A stretch of DNA of 64,000 nucleotides from Rhodopseudomonas palustris HaA2 (GTDB lineage: Bacteria; Pseudomonadota; Alphaproteobacteria; Rhizobiales; Xanthobacteraceae), in NCBI RefSeq assembly GCF_000013365.1, contig NC_007778.1:3658001-3722000 (forward strand), given 5' to 3'. Within the stretch, counting starts at the first letter, position 1. Each line of letters starts with the position of its first letter. This document shows, piece by piece, positions 36,422-45,762 of the stretch. The position numbers were made by a program, and so were the translations under genes. The notes under the pieces were generated by a model. The model did not search any database and was not told the origin of the DNA. It was given only the letters and a program-made list of their open reading frames with translations.

Positions 36422-38200
36422 GTGTCGCGACCAAGTGGACTTCCCCTGCGCAATCGATCAGCCGTCACGCGATACACGGAGATCGGATTGCCTGTTGCAT
36501 CGTTGCGGGATCAGGCGCGCTCGCTCGGGCTGCGCACCATCCTCGCCGGATTCGTCGCTTGGGCCGCCGCCGCCGCGATCGCTTTCCGTTCCAGCCTTTT
36601 GTCGTCGTTCGATCTGGTGTTCGGCAGCCCCGGCGACGGGCGGCTGATCGCCTATCTGCACGAGCATCTGTTCAACGCGCTGCGCGGCCGCGCCGAATTC
36701 CTCTCACCGCCGTTCTATTTTCCGCAGAAGAACGTGCTCGGTTACACCGACGCGTTCCTGCTCGACATCCTGCCCTATTCGGCGTTGCGCGCGCTGGAAC
36801 TGGATGCTTTCGTCGCCTCGCAGGTGTTGGCGATCGCGCTGTCGCTGGTCTGCTTCGTCGCCAGCCTGGTGATCCTCGTTCGCTATCTCGGATTGTCGCC
36901 CGCGATCGCGATCTGCGCCGCGGTGCTGATCACCTTTCCCAACAATCTGATGGTCAAGACCGCGGAAGCGCATCCGAATTTCTTCGCGCTGTACTACGTC
37001 CCCTGCATCGTGCTGCTGGCGCTGTGGGCGATCGAGGATTTCCCGCGGCCGACGAAATGGTCGCTGGTCCGCGCCGGACTGACCGGGCTGCTGTTCGGCC
37101 TGTTGTTCTCGACCTTGTTCTACATCGCATGGCTGTTCGTGTTCACCGCGCTGTTCGCCCTGTCCGCCGTCGCCGTGATGCGCGGCCGCGCCATGGTGTC
37201 GATGGTCTGGACCAACATCCGGCCCTGCAGCGCGCTGCTCGCAGCCGCGGCGATCGGATTCGCAGTGGGCATCGTCCCGCTGCTGATGATCTACCTGCCC
37301 GCGCTGCACGAATTGTCGGGCCGAACGTTTCGCGAATATCTCAGCTTCGCGCCGTTTCCCAAGGACCTGATCAACGTCAGCCACACCAACCTCGTCTGGG
37401 GCTGGCTGGTCGAGCGACTGCTCGGCAAGGTCGACCACGAGCGCGTTCTCGCGGTCACGCCGCTGCTGACGGCGTTCGTGCTGGGGCTTGCCTATGTCGT
37501 GCGCAAGGCGCGCCGGCCAGGCCAGGCCGTTCCGTGGCAACTCGTTCTCGGCATCGCCTGCATCGCGGTCTGGGCGCTGTCCTGGCTGCTAACCTTGCGG
37601 ATCGGCTCGGTCAGCGTGTTCTGGATTCCCTACAAGATCGTGCCTGGCGCCGTGGCGATCCGGGCCGCCGGACGGATCCAGTTGCTGGTGCATCTGTGGT
37701 TGGTCGTCGGACTGGCCGTGCTGCTGCAACACTGGATCACGACCGCGCCGCTCGGCCGGCTGCGCGCGCGACAGGCGATCGCGGGGCTGCTGCTGGCGGT
37801 GTGCCTGGTCGAACAGATCAATCTGCAGCCCGGCGAGTTGTCACGTCGCGATGAATTCGCGCGGCTCGACGCGGTGCCGGCGCCGCCGGCGGACTGCGAA
37901 GTGTTCGTGGTGAATGCCGGACCGCCGTCCGACATCTCGCTCAAGGAAGTCGACGCGATGTGGATCTCGATGCGGCTCGGATTGCCGACCATCAACGGCA
38001 ATTCCGGCTGGTCGCCGCCGGGCTGGCGGCTCGACGACATCAAGATGGACTACGACGACGCGCTGCGGCGCTGGATCAAGCAGGCCGGCGTGACGCAGCG
38101 AATCTGCCAGTATCAGCGCGACACGCAGGTCTGGTCGGCCTACGACCCGACCCCGCCGGCGTTGCGGCCCACGGCGGACGCCGCCCCGCGGGCCGACTGA
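36422..38200 (+). CDS. Polytopic membrane protein, possibly GT-C-type glycosyltransferase
   Basis: A 592-residue protein with about ten to twelve hydrophobic helices and a soluble C-terminal tail (about 480-592). The first loop has an acidic GSPGDGRLIAYLHEHL segment after TM1, and FPQKNVLGYTDAFLLD follows; an acidic loop between TM1 and TM2 is typical of GT-C sugar transferases and YfhO-like proteins. I do not recognise a precise family. The start is uncertain: the track frame opens with GTG at 36422, while a TTG at 36488 sits six bases after a GGAG and looks better placed. Confidence 0.65.
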   Translation: MSRPSGLPLRNRSAVTRYTEIGLPVASLRDQARSLGLRTILAGFVAWAAAAAIAFRSSLLSSFDLVFGSPGDGRLIAYLHEHLFNALRGRAEFLSPPFYFPQKNVLGYTDAFLLDILPYSALRALELDAFVASQVLAIALSLVCFVASLVILVRYLGLSPAIAICAAVLITFPNNLMVKTAEAHPNFFALYYVPCIVLLALWAIEDFPRPTKWSLVRAGLTGLLFGLLFSTLFYIAWLFVFTALFALSAVAVMRGRAMVSMVWTNIRPCSALLAAAAIGFAVGIVPLLMIYLPALHELSGRTFREYLSFAPFPKDLINVSHTNLVWGWLVERLLGKVDHERVLAVTPLLTAFVLGLAYVVRKARRPGQAVPWQLVLGIACIAVWALSWLLTLRIGSVSVFWIPYKIVPGAVAIRAAGRIQLLVHLWLVVGLAVLLQHWITTAPLGRLRARQAIAGLLLAVCLVEQINLQPGELSRRDEFARLDAVPAPPADCEVFVVNAGPPSDISLKEVDAMWISMRLGLPTINGNSGWSPPGWRLDDIKMDYDDALRRWIKQAGVTQRICQYQRDTQVWSAYDPTPPALRPTADAAPRAD

Positions 38201-38231
38201 GCGAGTGCCTCCGCCGCTCGAAGTCGCCGGT

Positions 38232-38516
38232 TCAATGCAGCCGGAACACGCCGTCGACGGCGCGCAGTTCGGCGGGCTTGATCAGCTTCGAATGCGCGAC
38301 GGTGACGGAAAACAGCGGCCCTTCGAGCTCCTTCTCCCAGAACGACAGGAAATCCTTCAGTGCCGGGAAGTGCGGAAACAGGTCGTAGTTCTGCCAGGTG
38401 TAGCTCTGCAGCAGCCAGTTGCGATCCGGCCGGCGGTACAGAATTTCCGCCGTCGTCAAACCATAGCCGAGCACCTGTTTCCTGAAGTCTTCAGAGACTG
38501 CACCTTGTCCGTCCAT
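38232..38516 (-). CDS. usg: Usg family protein
   Basis: A 94-residue protein with the alphaproteobacterial Usg signature: VLGYGLTTAEILYRRPDRNW, LLQSYTWQNYDLFPHFPAL and LKDFLSFWEKELEGPLFSV. Usg was first seen beside trp genes in Caulobacter; its function is unknown. GAGGAGG stands seven bases before the ATG at 38516, which decides against the ATG at 38543. It converges on the membrane protein gene and is divergent from groESL. Confidence 0.9.
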   Translation of the reverse strand: MDGQGAVSEDFRKQVLGYGLTTAEILYRRPDRNWLLQSYTWQNYDLFPHFPALKDFLSFWEKELEGPLFSVTVAHSKLIKPAELRAVDGVFRLH

Positions 38517-38803
38517 GCCAACCTCCTCGGGGGTAGAGCGCATTCAGCAAAAGTGGTGTCCGGCTCGCGTCGTCGATGTGCCCTACTGCCTGTCCTGACC
38601 GCCCGCCGGGGACCGGTGTCCACTTCCGCCGGCCGGGCTGCTTCAATTGTGACGTAACGAAGTAACCTATCTCAAGCCCAAAAGTTTAACGTTGTGTGCA
38701 ATAAGTCAGCATTAGCAGCGACTTAGGGGAAGTGCTAGCAGCGGGCCGGGGGTTAACCGCCGGCCGGCCTTGGCGGCGCCGGCGTTAAGCCTGGCGCGCG
38801 GAA

Positions 38804-38830
38804 TTGGCAGAAGTTCCCCCCGAGTGCCAA
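38804..38830. promoter_or_regulatory. Degenerate CIRCE-like inverted repeat upstream of groESL promoter
   Basis: TTGGCAGAA, nine bases, then GAGTGCCAA. The right half matches the CIRCE half-site GAGTGCTAA at 8 of 9 positions and the left half TTAGCACTC at 5 of 9; ATTGGCA/TGCCAAT form a perfect 7-base dyad. Spacing equals that of the true CIRCE. It lies about 18 bases upstream of the -35 region. Confidence 0.45.
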
Positions 38831-38847
38831 TTTTTCTGCTATCCACC

Positions 38848-38876
38848 CTTGTCTCCCCGAAGGTGCTGGATTATCT
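38848..38876 (+). promoter_or_regulatory. groESL promoter (sigma70-like, also RpoH-like)
   Basis: TTGTCT (38849-38854), 16 bases, then TTATCT (38871-38876) gives a plausible sigma70 pair. The same sequence reads CTTG-18-ATTATCT, near the alphaproteobacterial RpoH consensus (CTTG...CyTATnT). The CIRCE element starts 14 bases after the -10 box, so HrcA would cover the start of transcription. Confidence 0.6.
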
Positions 38877-38889
38877 CCTCAATGTCGGT

Positions 38890-38916
38890 CTGGCACTCGC
38901 CGGGCACGACTGCTAA
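38890..38916. promoter_or_regulatory. CIRCE element (HrcA operator) of groESL
   Basis: CTGGCACTC, nine bases (GCCGGGCAC), then GACTGCTAA: 15 of 18 positions match TTAGCACTC-N9-GAGTGCTAA, with the exact spacing. It lies between the promoter and groES, the usual place for HrcA repression of chaperonin genes. Confidence 0.85.
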
Positions 38917-38961
38917 TTTCCAGAAATTCTGAAAACGCTTCAGAAACTTAGGAGGACTTGC

Positions 38962-39279
38962 ATGAATTTCCGTCCGCTTCACGACCGCGTCGTGGTCAAG
39001 CGCATCGACGCCGAAGAGAAGACCGCTGGCGGTATCATCATTCCTGACTCGGCCAAGGAAAAGCCCTCGCAGGGCGAAATCGTCGCCGTCGGCCCGGGTG
39101 GCCGCGACGAAGCCGGCAAGCTGATCCCGATCGACCTCAAGGTCGGCGACCGGGTGCTGTTCGGCAAGTGGTCGGGCACCGAAGTCAAGATCGACGGCAA
39201 AGAGCTGCTGATCATGAAGGAAAGCGACATCATGGGCGTCATCACCGACGTCGCGCCCGCCAAGAAGAAGGCGGCCTGA
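38962..39279 (+). CDS. groES: Co-chaperonin GroES
   Basis: A 105-residue Gro[22 protein letters not shown] opens the protein, the mobile loop [20 protein letters not shown] contacts GroEL, and [12 protein letters not shown] and the C-terminal ESDIMGVI block are canonical. It caps the GroEL ring during ATP-driven protein folding in the cytoplasm. AGGAGG precedes the ATG. Transcription is probably controlled by HrcA through the CIRCE element and by heat-shock sigma factor. Confidence 0.98.
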   Translation: MNFRPLHDRVVVKRIDAEEKTAGGIIIPDSAKEKPSQGEIVAVGPGGRDEAGKLIPIDLKVGDRVLFGKWSGTEVKIDGKELLIMKESDIMGVITDVAPAKKKAA

Positions 39280-39287
39280 GCACGGCC

Positions 39288-41088
<1,801 letters not shown>

Positions 41089-41125
41089 TCCAGCCACTCT
41101 CGCGCAAGCGAACTACGCAATGCAG

Positions 41126-41155
41126 AACCCCGGCGGAAACGCCGGGGTTTTTGTT
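41126..41155 (+). terminator. Rho-independent terminator of groESL
   Basis: AACCCCGGC, loop GGAAAC, GCCGGGGTT, then TTTTTG: a 9-base perfect stem with a T-run, 37 bases after the groEL stop codon. Confidence 0.9.
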
Positions 41156-41339
41156 TGGGGAATTGGCCTGTAGCCCGGATGAAGCGAAGCGGAATCCGGC
41201 AGCAGAGGCACCATGATAAGCGGAAACGGAGAATATTCCCGTTAATCGATCGAGACTCGGATTGAGCCACGCTTCAAAGCCATTACTCTTGCTTGATTCT
41301 CCGATATCCCGCGCGGTCAATTCCCTCCTGGTGAACTAG

Positions 41340-42488
41340 ATGATCGACAATTCCTCAATTCGTTCTCCAAGATATGGCGCAATCGACATCTCTGCATTTA
41401 AGACGGCGAGCGAGATGGCGACCAACTCTGCCATACGGGCAGCACTTGGGATGAGCAACAATTCAGAAATCCAAAGGCTCTTGGAAGACGCTAACAGCCC
41501 CGCTATGCAGGCAGCACGCGGAATCGTGAACAATTCAGCAATCCAAAGGCTCCTTGAAGTCGCTAACAGCCCGGCAATGCACGCAGCACGGAGAATCGCG
41601 AATAATTCAGCAATCCAAAGGCTCCTTGAAGTCGCTAATAGCCCGGCAATGCAGGCAGCACGCGGAATCGCTAATAGTTCAGCAATCCAAAGACTCCTTG
41701 AAGTCGCGAACAGCCCGGCAATGCACGCAGCACGGGGAATGTTCAATAATCCCGCAATTCAAAGACTCCTCGAAGTAGCTGAAGGCCCCGCCCTGCAGGC
41801 AGCACGCGGGATAATCAACTATCAAGGCAGCTTACTCCATCTGAAAGGCGTGCTAGCTGGAGCACCGTATAAAGCAATCATTGGTTCGATCTTAGCAAAC
41901 GAGACTATTGAATACGCGCGAATCGCTGGGACGCTCGATAGCGTTATGGGCAAATCCTTGATTTTGGACACTGTATCTGCAGTCGACTTGGTGTTTGACG
42001 ACTCCACAGCGCCATCGGACGAAGTCGCTACGAAATACCTTGATAACGTATCCTCATTAGTTCGCCGATATCTATCCGCCGCCAACTCGGTTCCAGAAAT
42101 CAATGGCCTCCTTCAGTACATCGTTATCATAGTCGCATTAGTTGGACTCTATCTCAACCAAAATGCAGCCTCCGGCGAGGACATTGAGCGACAAACCGCG
42201 GTAATCGAAGAGCATCTCAATCCACTTCGCATTGATATAGAACGCATTCTGAGGGCAAAAGAGTCCGAAATCGTACCACGGCTGCACTATCAGGCAGTTC
42301 GTCGAGTTTCCGTGAAGGCTGAACGCAAAATCAATTCCAAAACAATGGGACAGGTGGACTTCGGTGAGCAAGTCGCGATCCGACGCATTGATGGAAAATG
42401 GATTGAATTTGACTTCTTCGACTATATTTGCGGATGCGCATCACATGGATGGTCACCTAAGAAATATTTCAAACGCGTTCACCCGTAA
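41340..42488 (+). CDS. Tandem-repeat membrane protein with SH3-like C-terminus, unknown function
   Basis: A 382-residue protein I do not recognise. Residues 40-159 are five 24-residue repeats of the form NNSAIQRLLEVANSPAMQAA-RGIA, helical in character, preceded by a half repeat (28-39). A middle region (160-250) is followed by one membrane helix (about 257-273, LLQYIVIIVALVGLYLN). The tail (about 323-380) resembles a bacterial SH3 domain: VSVKAERKINSK, VAIRRIDGKWIEFDF and SHGWSPKKYFKRV match the usual strand order and the closing GW..KKYL pattern. DNA is visibly richer in A and T, and in rare codons such as ATA and TTA, than all neighbours, which suggests transfer. The ribosome site is weak. 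An envelope sensor or defence role would be a guess. Confidence 0.75.
   Translation: MIDNSSIRSPRYGAIDISAFKTASEMATNSAIRAALGMSNNSEIQRLLEDANSPAMQAARGIVNNSAIQRLLEVANSPAMHAARRIANNSAIQRLLEVANSPAMQAARGIANSSAIQRLLEVANSPAMHAARGMFNNPAIQRLLEVAEGPALQAARGIINYQGSLLHLKGVLAGAPYKAIIGSILANETIEYARIAGTLDSVMGKSLILDTVSAVDLVFDDSTAPSDEVATKYLDNVSSLVRRYLSAANSVPEINGLLQYIVIIVALVGLYLNQNAASGEDIERQTAVIEEHLNPLRIDIERILRAKESEIVPRLHYQAVRRVSVKAERKINSKTMGQVDFGEQVAIRRIDGKWIEFDFFDYICGCASHGWSPKKYFKRVHP
41457..41816 (+). repeat. Five in-frame 72-bp tandem repeats
   Basis: Units begin at 41457, 41529, 41601, 41673 and 41745. Units 2, 3 and 4 are nearly identical; units 1 and 5 have drifted. Units 1, 3 and 5 carry GCAGGCAGCACGCGG while 2 and 4 carry GCACGCAGCACGG, so the array alternates Gln/His and probably grew by duplication of a two-unit block. 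Confidence 0.9.
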
Positions 42489-42525
42489 GAGACTCCGCAT
42501 CGCATCCGCAGATGCTCGTAGCTCG

Positions 42526-42602
42526 TAGGATGGGGTTGAACTCTTTGCGAAATCGTCATCGTCGTAAGTCGCTGCATGGGTATCGCTCCGCTCAACCCAT
42601 CC
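42526..42602. repeat. Palindromic repeat, TAGGATGGGTTG family (left copy)
   Basis: TAGGATGGGGTTGA at the left and TCAACCCATCC at the right form the arms. The element and the antitoxin fragment next to it are repeated in the same order at 43838-44099. Confidence 0.75.
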
Positions 42603-42608
42603 ACCAAT

Positions 42609-42710
42609 CTACCCCTTCCACTTCACCGGCTGAAAGCTGATCTTCAGCCGATGCCCCGTCGCCTTGGCGAACCGCAGTAGACGTAGTACGACATCGCTGG
42701 CGCGAGGGGT
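42609..42710 (-). pseudogene. C-terminal remnant of an XRE-type antitoxin (left copy)
   Basis: Read on the minus strand the sequence gives LRLLRFAKATGHRLKISFQP followed by VKWKG and a TAG stop. This is the tail of an HTH antitoxin of HigA/XRE type; the helix-turn-helix part is missing and the frame upstream runs into a palindromic repeat half-unit (42711-42759). The same tail occurs at 43920. Too short to be functional. Confidence 0.65.
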
Positions 42711-42759
42711 TATGGATTCCGGGCTCGCGCGCCGAAATGGCACGCGCTCCGGAATGACG
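42711..42759. repeat. Half unit of the GGAATGAC palindromic family
   Basis: TATGGATTCCGGGCTCGCGC at the left and CGCTCCGGAATGAC at the right; a single short hairpin related to 12240-12386. It ends 10 bases before the higA operator candidate. Confidence 0.65.
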
Positions 42760-42769
42760 GGGCTCGATG

Positions 42770-42783
42770 GATCATATATGATC
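42770..42783. promoter_or_regulatory. Perfect 14-base palindrome upstream of higA
   Basis: GATCATATATGATC, 22 bases before the higA start codon. HigA antitoxins bind palindromes in their own promoter, so this is a good operator candidate; the AT core could also serve as a -10 region. Confidence 0.55.
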
Positions 42784-42805
42784 TGCATCGATTTGGGAGA
42801 CCATC

Positions 42806-43090
42806 ATGCCCCGGCTACGCACCCACCCCGGCGAAGTTCTGCGTGAGGAATATCTCATTCCCCTCGGCCTCTCCGCTCGCGCGCTCGCCAAAGATCTCGG
42901 CGTCCCCGCCAATCGCCTGACCGAAATCATGCGCGGCAGCCGAGACGTCAGCGCCGACACCGCGCTCCGGCTCGGTCGCTACTTCGGCACCGACCCGCGG
43001 TTCGGGCTCGACCTGCAGGCGGCGCATGATTTGTCCAAGGCCGAGCAGTCGACCGATTACAACAGCATCGTGCCGCGCGCGGTGGCCTAG
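42806..43090 (+). CDS. higA: HigA family addiction-module antitoxin (orphan)
   Basis: A 94-residue HTH protein. RTHPGEVLREEYLIPLGLSA is the HigA opening block, LAKDLGVPANRLTEIMRGSR the helix-turn-helix, and DTALRLGRYFGTDPRFGLDL the closing helices. HigA neutralises the HigB mRNA-cleaving toxin and represses their operon. Here no higB lies upstream, where it normally stands; the space holds palindromic repeats and an antitoxin remnant. It is therefore a solitary antitoxin or a regulator. GGGAGACC precedes the ATG. Confidence 0.9.
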   Translation: MPRLRTHPGEVLREEYLIPLGLSARALAKDLGVPANRLTEIMRGSRDVSADTALRLGRYFGTDPRFGLDLQAAHDLSKAEQSTDYNSIVPRAVA

Positions 43091-43132
43091 ACGACGGACG
43101 CTCACGCGATAACCGCAGCAACGAGATCACCA

Positions 43133-43840
43133 ATGCCCCAGCTCCCACCCCATCTCGCGCAGCTCGAAAACGAACTCGCCGATATCGGCGTCGAGGCCTT
43201 GCAGCTCGAAGAGCTCGACGGCTTCATCGCCGCGCTACTGGTCTGCCCCGAGATGATCAAGCCCGGAGACTGGTTGCCGGCGGTGTGGGGCGGCGACGCG
43301 GACGAGCCGGCGCCGTTCACCGATCTCGATCACGCCAACAGCGTGTTCGCGCTGATCATGCAGCATTACAACGAAGTCGCGGCGACGCTGGCCGACCATC
43401 CCGAGCGCTACCGACCGCTGATGCCCGGCATCGGTACGGGGGACGTGGTCTGGGAGATGTGGATCGACGGCTTCGGAGCAGCCGTGGACATGTGGCCGGA
43501 GCACTGGGAGCTGCTACAGACTGCCGACGAGGCGACTCGCGCGGCGTTCGACAGCCTGACGCAGCTGGCCGACATCTCCGCCATGATGGTGGACATTTCC
43601 GACGCCGAGCGCGAAGCCCTGGCCAAGACCGCCGACGCCAAAGTCACCGGCTGGATCATCTCGCTAAACGCATGGCGGACCGCCACCGACCAGTCATCCC
43701 GCTCCATCGAATGGGGCCCGCCAACGCCGCCGGCCCTGCCAACCAAGAAGCGCACCAAGATCGGCCGCAACGAGCCCTGTCCGTGCGGTTCGGGGAAGAA
43801 ATACAAGCGCTGCTGCGGAGCGAACGAGGCGAACTCGTAG
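43133..43840 (+). CDS. UPF0149 (YgfB/YecA) protein with C-terminal SEC-C motif
   Basis: A 235-residue cytoplasmic protein. The N-terminal UPF0149 domain has [20 protein letters not shown] and later [19 protein letters not shown]; the last 25 residues form a SEC-C zinc motif, [19 protein letters not shown], as in SecA tails, which binds zinc and often mediates ribosome or SecB contact. The role of YecA-type proteins is not settled. It follows higA by 42 bases and reads the same way; both sit between two copies of a direct repeat. Confidence 0.9.
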   Translation: MPQLPPHLAQLENELADIGVEALQLEELDGFIAALLVCPEMIKPGDWLPAVWGGDADEPAPFTDLDHANSVFALIMQHYNEVAATLADHPERYRPLMPGIGTGDVVWEMWIDGFGAAVDMWPEHWELLQTADEATRAAFDSLTQLADISAMMVDISDAEREALAKTADAKVTGWIISLNAWRTATDQSSRSIEWGPPTPPALPTKKRTKIGRNEPCPCGSGKKYKRCCGANEANS

Positions 43841-43916
43841 GATGGGTTGAGCGCTTCGCGAAACCCATCACCTTCGCAAGTCGCCGCATGGGTCTCGCTC
43901 CGCCCAACCCATCCTA
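43838..43916. repeat. Palindromic repeat, TAGGATGGGTTG family (right copy)
   Basis: TAGGATGGGTTG (43838-43849) and CAACCCATCCTA (43905-43916) are perfect 12-base inverted arms. The left arm begins within the stop codon of the SEC-C gene. Right copy of the composite found at 42526. Confidence 0.85.
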
Positions 43917-43919
43917 AAA

Positions 43920-44099
43920 TCAACCCTTCCCCTTCACCGGCTGAAAGCTGATCTTCAGCCGGTGCCCGGTCGCCTTGGCGAACCGCAGCAGCGTCCGGGT
44001 CGAGGGCTGGCCCAGACGCAGCATCGTCGCACGCGAAGAGCCCAACGCGATGCGGGCCGCAGCGCTGTCCGCTGCGGCCCGCCCCGAGACCAACGGAAG
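43920..44099 (-). pseudogene. C-terminal remnant of an XRE-type antitoxin (right copy)
   Basis: On the minus strand the frame reads SSRATMLRLGQPSTRTLLRF, then AKATGHRLKISFQPVKGKG and TGA. It is an antitoxin C-terminus longer than the left copy (42609) but still without a start codon or intact helix-turn-helix. The frame is continuous with, and begins right after, the TAG stop of the upstream alpha/beta hydrolase gene, so it may be read through occasionally. Confidence 0.65.
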
Positions 44100-44876
44100 C
44101 TACTTCGCCGCCTCTTCGATCAGCTCGGCCACCACCTGCGGCTCCGACACCATCACCACATGCGAGGCGCCGCTGACCACCACGGTGTGCTTGGAATTCG
44201 CGCGTCCGGCCATGAAGTGCAGCGCCTTGGCGGGAATGTTCTTGTCGCCGTCGCCATACACGAAATACGACGGCAGCGACTTCCAGGCCGGCTCGCCGGA
44301 TTTTTCAGTCAGCGCCGCCTCGGTGATCGGGCGTTGGCCGGCCGCCATCAACGCGGTGTTCGCCGCCGGCACGTCGTGCGCGAACTGCTCGCGGAACTTG
44401 GCCTGATCGATGTACAGATCGACGCCGCCGGAGGCGAGCTTGACCGGAGGCGCCAGCGCCGCGCCGAGCGTGCCGCCGGGGAATTTCCCCGCCAGCGCGG
44501 CCACCGCCTCGCCGGCCTCCGGCGCGAACGCCGCCACATAGACCAGCGACTTGACGTTGGCGTGGCCTTTGGCGGCGGTCGAGATCACCTGACCGCCGTA
44601 GGAATGACCGACCAGCACCACCGGACCCGCGATGCTGGCGACGACGTCGGACACGTAGCGCGCGTCGCTCGACACGCTGCGCAGCGGATTGGCGGCGGCG
44701 ACGGTCTTGTATCCCTTGCTCTGCAGGATCGAGACGACCCCGTTCCAGCTCGAGGAGTCGGCGAAGGCGCCGTGGACCAGGACGATGGTGGGGTGGTCGG
44801 ACTTGGCCGGTTGGGCGACGACCGAACCGGAGAACAGCGAGGCGGCAAGCGCGACGACGGCGGAGAGTTTGGACAT
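44100..44876 (-). CDS. Secreted alpha/beta hydrolase
   Basis: A 258-residue alpha/beta hydrolase with a signal peptide (LSAVVALAASLFSGSVVA, cleavage near VVAQ). HPTIVLVHGAFADSSSW carries the oxyanion His-Gly, VVLVGHSYGGQV the nucleophile Ser, and SGASHVVMVSEP the catalytic His. It resembles the hydroxynitrile lyase/esterase-like YJL068-type group with the HGAFAD motif; the substrate is unknown. It lies 49 bases downstream of the cytoplasmic hydrolase gene and probably shares its leftward transcript and OhrR-like control. Confidence 0.85.
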   Translation of the reverse strand: MSKLSAVVALAASLFSGSVVAQPAKSDHPTIVLVHGAFADSSSWNGVVSILQSKGYKTVAAANPLRSVSSDARYVSDVVASIAGPVVLVGHSYGGQVISTAAKGHANVKSLVYVAAFAPEAGEAVAALAGKFPGGTLGAALAPPVKLASGGVDLYIDQAKFREQFAHDVPAANTALMAAGQRPITEAALTEKSGEPAWKSLPSYFVYGDGDKNIPAKALHFMAGRANSKHTVVVSGASHVVMVSEPQVVAELIEEAAK

Positions 44877-44925
44877 GATGACGATCTTTCGGATGCGGGT
44901 TTCGAGGTGGGGAGATTGAATGTGA

Positions 44926-45747
44926 TCAGGCGCGGATGAAGGACAGCACGTCGGCGTTGAAACGGTCGGCTTCGGTTTCGGCGAGGCCATGCGGGGCGCC
45001 GGGATAGACCTTCAGCGTCGCGTTGGGGACGAGTTCTGCCGCGCGATGCGCCGACGCGTCGATCGGCACGATCTGGTCGTCATCGCCGTGGATGATCAGG
45101 GTGGGCCGGTCGATCCGCTCGAGGTCCTCGGTGTAGTCGACCTCGGAGAATTCACGGATGCAGTCGTACTGCCCCTTGATGCCGCCCTGCAGCCCGATCC
45201 GCCGGAAGTTTTCGCGCAGGCCGTCGTTGCTCGCGACGCCGTCGCGGTTGAAGCCGTAGAACGGCACGGTCAGGTCGAAGAAGAACTGCGACCGGTTCTT
45301 GGCGGTGCCGTCGCGGATGCCGTCGAACACCGACAGCGGCGTGCCGTGCGGATTGGCGGCGGTCTGCAGCATCAGCGGCGGCACCGCGCCGACGAGCACC
45401 ACCTTCGCGACGCGGGACGTGCCGTGCCGGCCGAGATAGTGCGCCACCTCGCCGCCGCCGGTCGAATGGCCGACCAGGATCAGATCGCGCAGGTCGAGCG
45501 CCGCGATCAGCTCGGCCAGATCGTCGGCGTACTGATCCATGTGGTTGCCGTCCCAGGTCTGGTCGGACCGGCCGTGGCTGCGCCGGTCATGGGCGATCAC
45601 GCGATAGCCCTGCGCGCCGAAGAACAGCATCTGCTGGTCCCAGGCATCTGACGACAGCGGCCAGCCATGCGCGAACAGGATCGGCTGGCCGGTGCCCCAA
45701 TCTTTGTAGAACAGCCGGGTCCCATCGCGGGTGGTGAACGTGGTCAT
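44926..45747 (-). CDS. Alpha/beta hydrolase, non-haem chloroperoxidase type
   Basis: A 273-residue cytoplasmic hydrolase. [19 protein letters not shown] has the oxyanion hole, [20 protein letters not shown] the nucleophile elbow typical of cofactor-free haloperoxidases, [10 protein letters not shown] the acid and [15 protein letters not shown] the His. Such enzymes hydrolyse esters and form peracids with hydrogen peroxide. It is divergent from an OhrR-like regulator gene across a four-site operator, which points to induction by organic peroxides or electrophiles. AAGGA precedes the ATG. Confidence 0.88.
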   Translation of the reverse strand: MTTFTTRDGTRLFYKDWGTGQPILFAHGWPLSSDAWDQQMLFFGAQGYRVIAHDRRSHGRSDQTWDGNHMDQYADDLAELIAALDLRDLILVGHSTGGGEVAHYLGRHGTSRVAKVVLVGAVPPLMLQTAANPHGTPLSVFDGIRDGTAKNRSQFFFDLTVPFYGFNRDGVASNDGLRENFRRIGLQGGIKGQYDCIREFSEVDYTEDLERIDRPTLIIHGDDDQIVPIDASAHRAAELVPNATLKVYPGAPHGLAETEADRFNADVLSFIRA

Positions 45748-45762
45748 GGTCGAGGTCCTTTT

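Noticed and set aside
41336..41746. 136-codon minus-strand frame with repeats (SRSLWIAELLAI type)
   Set aside because: It is the mirror image of the 72-bp tandem repeat of the plus-strand gene; the plus frame continues into a membrane helix and SH3-like tail, so it is the real one.
41457..41816. Possible CRISPR array
   Set aside because: Units of 72 bp are contiguous and in frame, with no unique spacers between them.
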